Origin: Alkalimonas delamerensis
GTDB lineage: Bacteria > Pseudomonadota > Gammaproteobacteria > Enterobacterales > Alteromonadaceae
DNA length: 64,000 bases
Assembly: GCF_030717955.1 (NCBI RefSeq)
Contig: NZ_JAUZVY010000003.1
Coordinates: 336,432-400,431, forward strand
Reading direction: 5' to 3'
Shown here: piece by piece, positions 61,021 to 64,000 of the stretch
Layout of the letters: each line of letters opens with the position of its first letter
How positions within the stretch are numbered: position 1 is the stretch's first letter
Notes under the pieces: generated by a model
Told to the model about the DNA's origin: nothing
What the model saw: only the letters and a program-made list of their open reading frames with translations
The model's database searches: none
Position numbers and translations under genes: made by a program

Positions 61021-62487
61021 TTACCGCTTTAGCTCAATCCGGCGGATAAATTCTTCCACCAGCAAGTCATAGAGCTTGCTGCCCAGATACAAATCTTCCA
61101 CTCCATCATCGATGTTTGGGTTGTCATTGACCTCGATCACGTACACCTTATCCCCATCTTGTTTGATGTCAACGCCATAGAGGCTGTCGCCAATCGGAGC
61201 GCAGGCTCGAATAGCAGCATCAAGCACATGAGCCGGTACTTCGCTCACAGCGCAGGTGCTAAATGCACCGCTTTGGGTTTTGCCGCTACCGTGCTTGTAA
61301 ATCTGCCAGTGATTGCGCGCCATAAAGTATTTGCAGGCAAAAAGCGCCTGACCATTTAAAACGCCTATACGCCAGTCAAACTCTGTGAAGGTATAGCGCT
61401 GGGCCAGGATGATGGCGCTTTGCTCAAACAGCTCGGTCATTTTTTGCCGCAGCTCGGTCAGTGTTTTTACTTTCACCACCCCTCGGGAGAAACTGCCATC
61501 CGGGATTTTTAATACCATGGGTAAACCAAGTAAATCAGCCGCCCGCTCCAGATTGTCGGTATCGTATTTGAACAACATCAAACCATCCGGCACCGGTACC
61601 TGGTGCTGTTCAAACAGAGTTTGCAGATAAATTTTATTGGAGCAGCGTAAAATCGAGTTCGGATCGTCAATCACCGCCAGCCCTTCACGCTCGGCTTTTA
61701 ATGCCATTTTAAAAGTATGATGATTGACAGCAGTGGTTTCACGAATAAAAAGGCCGTCAAACTCTGCCAGCCTTTGATGATCGCGGGCACCGATGATCTC
61801 GGTATCCATGGCTGATTTTTTGGCGGCTTTGCAAAACAGCTCAATGGAGCGGGGCGTACAGGGAGGAAACTGCTCCTTGGGATCCATTAACACAGCCAAA
61901 TCGTATTTAAACTGACGCTTACTGGGCTCCAATCGCCAAATTTTATGGCTAAAGCGCTCCAGTGCTTCGGCAAACTGCGTTTGTTGCGCCTCCGTCAGTT
62001 TGTGCAAACTGCCAATACGAATGGTTTTTACCTGCCACTGCTGTTTTTTGATTAAATCAACGTGCAGGATAGGAACAGAAAATGCTTCAAACAGGTAATC
62101 GCCCACTTTCTTTAGCGAGCGCTCGTTGGTTTCGCCAAAATACAATTGAAACCTAAGTTGCGTTTCCGGGTTATCTGCCAAAGCTTTATTGAGCTGCTTC
62201 GTCAACGCCACCGGGATATCATCAATCACATCGGCAATTTCGTCCCGGTTAAATTTATTAAATACTTTAATGGAAGGGATTGCATGATGATTGCGCGCTT
62301 CGGCCAGTAAAGAGCAGTAATAACCAGATCCCAGGTACTGGGATTGACGGCAGAGGTTAATGAGCCGCACGCGCTGACGGGACTTGCCCTGCCACTTCAG
62401 GTAGTCAGCCAAAGCCATCACACCATCGTATTGAAAGAAAGGTCCCCAATCTTGCAGTTTATCGACTACGATTAATAACTTAGACAT
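61021..62487 (-). CDS. RimK-family ATP-grasp ligase with N-terminal RLAN-type domain
   Basis: About 488 residues. The N-terminal half (about 1-200) matches the RimK-like ATP-grasp N-terminal (RLAN) type, and the C-terminal half is an ATP-grasp ligase. Visible motifs are VLKIPDGSFSRGVVKV (ATP-binding loop), LAQRYTFTEFDWRIGVLNG, and the metal-binding VIEVNDNPNID. RimK-type ligases add amino acids, typically glutamate, to a carboxylate on a protein, peptide or cofactor. ATG 62487 follows GGAA at seven bases and is preferred to an upstream ATG at 62547. It is divergent, 156 bases apart, from a GNAT/C39-peptidase fusion, a recurrent pairing in proteobacteria as I recall. Substrate unknown. Confidence 0.88.
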   Translation of the reverse strand: MSKLLIVVDKLQDWGPFFQYDGVMALADYLKWQGKSRQRVRLINLCRQSQYLGSGYYCSLLAEARNHHAIPSIKVFNKFNRDEIADVIDDIPVALTKQLNKALADNPETQLRFQLYFGETNERSLKKVGDYLFEAFSVPILHVDLIKKQQWQVKTIRIGSLHKLTEAQQTQFAEALERFSHKIWRLEPSKRQFKYDLAVLMDPKEQFPPCTPRSIELFCKAAKKSAMDTEIIGARDHQRLAEFDGLFIRETTAVNHHTFKMALKAEREGLAVIDDPNSILRCSNKIYLQTLFEQHQVPVPDGLMLFKYDTDNLERAADLLGLPMVLKIPDGSFSRGVVKVKTLTELRQKMTELFEQSAIILAQRYTFTEFDWRIGVLNGQALFACKYFMARNHWQIYKHGSGKTQSGAFSTCAVSEVPAHVLDAAIRACAPIGDSLYGVDIKQDGDKVYVIEVNDNPNIDDGVEDLYLGSKLYDLLVEEFIRRIELKR

Positions 62488-62643
62488 ATGCTGTTCCGGG
62501 AAAATATACTTTTTGTATTGTAGACACTGGAGCAGATGGCTGCCCAATGAAATCCTTTGCTCGTCAGCAGCAAAATAATTGGCTTGTCATCTGCTTCGAA
62601 ACAACGTGCAATGTCTGGTTACAACACAACAGAGCTAGGACTT

Positions 62644-63771
62644 ATGGAAAACAACGATCTCTGTATCCGCGATGCGGTGATCCAGGACCTGGCCCACTTG
62701 GTGCAACTGGAGCAAGCTTGCTTTGAAGCCGATCGGATAAGTCGACGCAGCTTTAGGCACTTTATTCTGGATAAGCGCAGTGATCTGCAGGTGCTGGAAA
62801 AAAATAGCCAGCTAGTAGGTTATTTTCTGGTGCTGTACCGTCGTGGCATAAGTCTGGCCCGATTGTACTCGCTCGCCGTATCACCAACCGAACGAAAACA
62901 AGGTTTTGCACAGCTGCTTTTAAATCAGGCTGAGTTATCAGCACGCCAGCGGCGCTGTGTTTTTTTACGACTTGAAGTCAGGCCTGATAATCAAGGGGCC
63001 ATCGTTTTGTATCGCAGGCATGGGTATCAGGAGTTTGCTATCCGGCACGATTTTTATGAAGATCACTCGGATGCACTTTGCATGCAAAAGCGCGTATTCA
63101 GCTATCAGCAACAGGGTGATAGTAAAAGAATTCAATTTATACCGCAAACCACGCCTTTTACTTGTGGACCTGCCAGCTTACTGATGGCAATGAATTACTT
63201 TGAACCAGGCCGTTACGATCCCTTTTTCGAAGAGCTGGAGATTTGGCGGGAAGCCACGACCATTTTTATGACATCCGGTCATGGTGGTTGCAGTCCCAGA
63301 GGTTTAGCTTTGGCTGGTGCGAAACGAGCTTTTGACGTTGAAGTGATGCTCAATCAATCCGGACCTTTGTTTGTAGACTCGGTGCGAAGCCAACAAAAGA
63401 AAGAGTTGCTTCAGCGTGTCCATCAGATTGAGCAACAAAAATGTGCTCAGGCGAAGATCCCGGTTCAGATTGCCGATTTCACGCTAACCGATGTCCTGGG
63501 TAGATTGCTGCAAGGCTATGTCGTGCTATTGCTTATCAGTACCTGGCAATTTGATCGCAGTAAGGCGCCGCATTGGGTGGTGCTTTGTGATGCTGATGAT
63601 GATTTTGTTTATCTGAACGATCCTGATGTCGATACCGAAGCTGGACAAAATGCTGCGGATTACCAGTACATCCCAGTAAACCGCGCCATTATGACCAAAG
63701 CCTTTCTCTATGGTAAGCAACGCTTAAAAGCAGCCGTTGCGCTTAAAAAACACAAAAAGCCGGCTTTTTAA
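62644..63771 (+). CDS. GNAT acetyltransferase fused to a C39-like peptidase
   Basis: A 375-residue two-domain protein. Residues 1-150 form a GNAT domain with the acetyl-CoA motif LAVSPTERKQGFAQLLL. Residues 160-360 form a C39/papain-like peptidase domain with Gln168-x5-Cys174 (PQTTPFTCGPAS), His310 (APHWVVL) and Asp326 (YLNDPD), a complete catalytic set. ATG 62644 has AGGA close by; ATG 62611 or an earlier start is possible. Its divergence from the RimK-like ligase suggests the pair ligate, acetylate and trim one substrate. Not a peptide-export C39, since no ABC transporter domain is attached. Confidence 0.88.
   Translation: MENNDLCIRDAVIQDLAHLVQLEQACFEADRISRRSFRHFILDKRSDLQVLEKNSQLVGYFLVLYRRGISLARLYSLAVSPTERKQGFAQLLLNQAELSARQRRCVFLRLEVRPDNQGAIVLYRRHGYQEFAIRHDFYEDHSDALCMQKRVFSYQQQGDSKRIQFIPQTTPFTCGPASLLMAMNYFEPGRYDPFFEELEIWREATTIFMTSGHGGCSPRGLALAGAKRAFDVEVMLNQSGPLFVDSVRSQQKKELLQRVHQIEQQKCAQAKIPVQIADFTLTDVLGRLLQGYVVLLLISTWQFDRSKAPHWVVLCDADDDFVYLNDPDVDTEAGQNAADYQYIPVNRAIMTKAFLYGKQRLKAAVALKKHKKPAF
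63754..63769 (+). terminator. Weak hairpin overlapping the end of the GNAT-peptidase gene
   Basis: AAAAAGCCGGCTTTTT is a perfect 16-base palindrome that ends at the stop codon. With a minimal loop it gives a 6-bp stem running into T5, a plausible but weak terminator. Confidence 0.45.
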
Positions 63772-63800
63772 GCAAACAAACCAAAATGCTCAAATAAGGC

Positions 63801-63828
63801 TTGCGGCATTTCATTTGCCCTTTATAAT
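63801..63828 (+). promoter_or_regulatory. Upstream promoter of a right-edge transcript
   Basis: TTGCGG (63801-63806), 16 bases, TATAAT (63823-63828, perfect), then GCCGACCC. Confidence 0.65.
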
Positions 63829-63907
63829 GCCGACCCAAGCCAGCAGGGCAGCGAACAAAGGCTCTGCAGCGGGATGAAAAAAGTGCGGTAAATGCTGAGA
63901 TTCAGCC

Positions 63908-63935
63908 TTGACAGCAGGATTTAAATCCCTAAAAT
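63908..63935 (+). promoter_or_regulatory. Downstream promoter of a right-edge transcript
   Basis: TTGACA (perfect, 63908-63913), 16 bases, TAAAAT (63930-63935), then a GGCGCCC discriminator. Together with the promoter about 107 bases upstream, this resembles the tandem P1/P2 of a ribosomal or other stable-RNA operon that would lie beyond the window. The remaining 65 bases show only a small GAGCTT/AAGCTC hairpin and no gene. Confidence 0.7.
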
Positions 63936-64000
63936 GGCGCCCTCGCTTGCAGGTGAGCTTAAAGCTCTCAAAAAGCGATGAGAAGTGAAGCGGTTTGATG

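Noticed and set aside
1..64000. CRISPR array, toxin-antitoxin or restriction system
   Set aside because: No regularly spaced repeats and no matching protein families were seen anywhere in the window.

Overview
The window is ordinary, gene-dense chromosome of a free-living gammaproteobacterium. It carries nlpD-rpoS-mutS, pncC-recA, recX-alaS-csrA-tRNA, ispE-lolB/hemA-prfA-prmC, pth-ychF, and ubiF beside a Met-Leu-Gln-Gln tRNA cluster. The Oar-like TonB-dependent receptor, the Na+-pumping oxaloacetate decarboxylase, the long L25 and the absence of pathogen or phage genes suit a marine or saline/alkaline member of the Alteromonadales/Chromatiaceae (Rheinheimera/Alkalimonas-like). That placement is inference from gene content, not from an rRNA sequence. 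No CRISPR array, prophage or intact IS was seen.

Layout. 1-6.5 kb: end of a membrane protein, nlpD, rpoS, convergent mutS, pncC and SOS-controlled recA. 6.5-13.8 kb: a block between recA and recX, made of a MetJ-type operator, metA, a methionine synthase encoded as two coupled genes, two divergent periplasmic solute-binding proteins and a membrane protein. 13.8-17.8 kb: recX, alaS, csrA, tRNA-Ser and two tRNA-Arg. 18-25 kb: the pqiABC lipid-transport operon and oadGAB. 25-36 kb: anmK and an M23 peptidase opposite tyrS, an MscS channel, an AEC transporter, a GIY-YIG protein, a transglutaminase-TPR lipoprotein, aguAB and ubiF. 36-45 kb: tRNA operon, ychF, pth, rplY, prs, ispE, lolB, hemA, prfA and prmC. 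45-50 kb: an HD-GYP response regulator, kdsA and a hybrid histidine kinase. 50.3-60.7 kb: two tRNA-Phe, then a nucleoside-salvage neighbourhood (deoB-deoD-gpt, a nuclease/phosphatase-fold enzyme, a large TonB receptor, udk, nupC, a 2-oxoglutarate/Fe dioxygenase). 60.8-64 kb: tRNA-Leu, a RimK-type ATP-grasp ligase divergent from a GNAT/C39-peptidase fusion, and tandem strong promoters at the right edge.

How the genes work together. metA and the split metH make one methionine operon under an apparent MetJ operator. deoB, deoD, gpt, udk and nupC cover uptake and salvage of nucleosides and purine bases. aguA and aguB turn agmatine into putrescine. pqiABC moves lipid across the envelope. The least explained module is the RimK-like ligase with its divergent acetyltransferase-peptidase partner, which looks like a peptide- or protein-tagging system of unknown substrate.

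Coordinates, motifs, promoters and hairpins were read by eye. Family assignments rest on remembered motifs and gene order, not on a database search.
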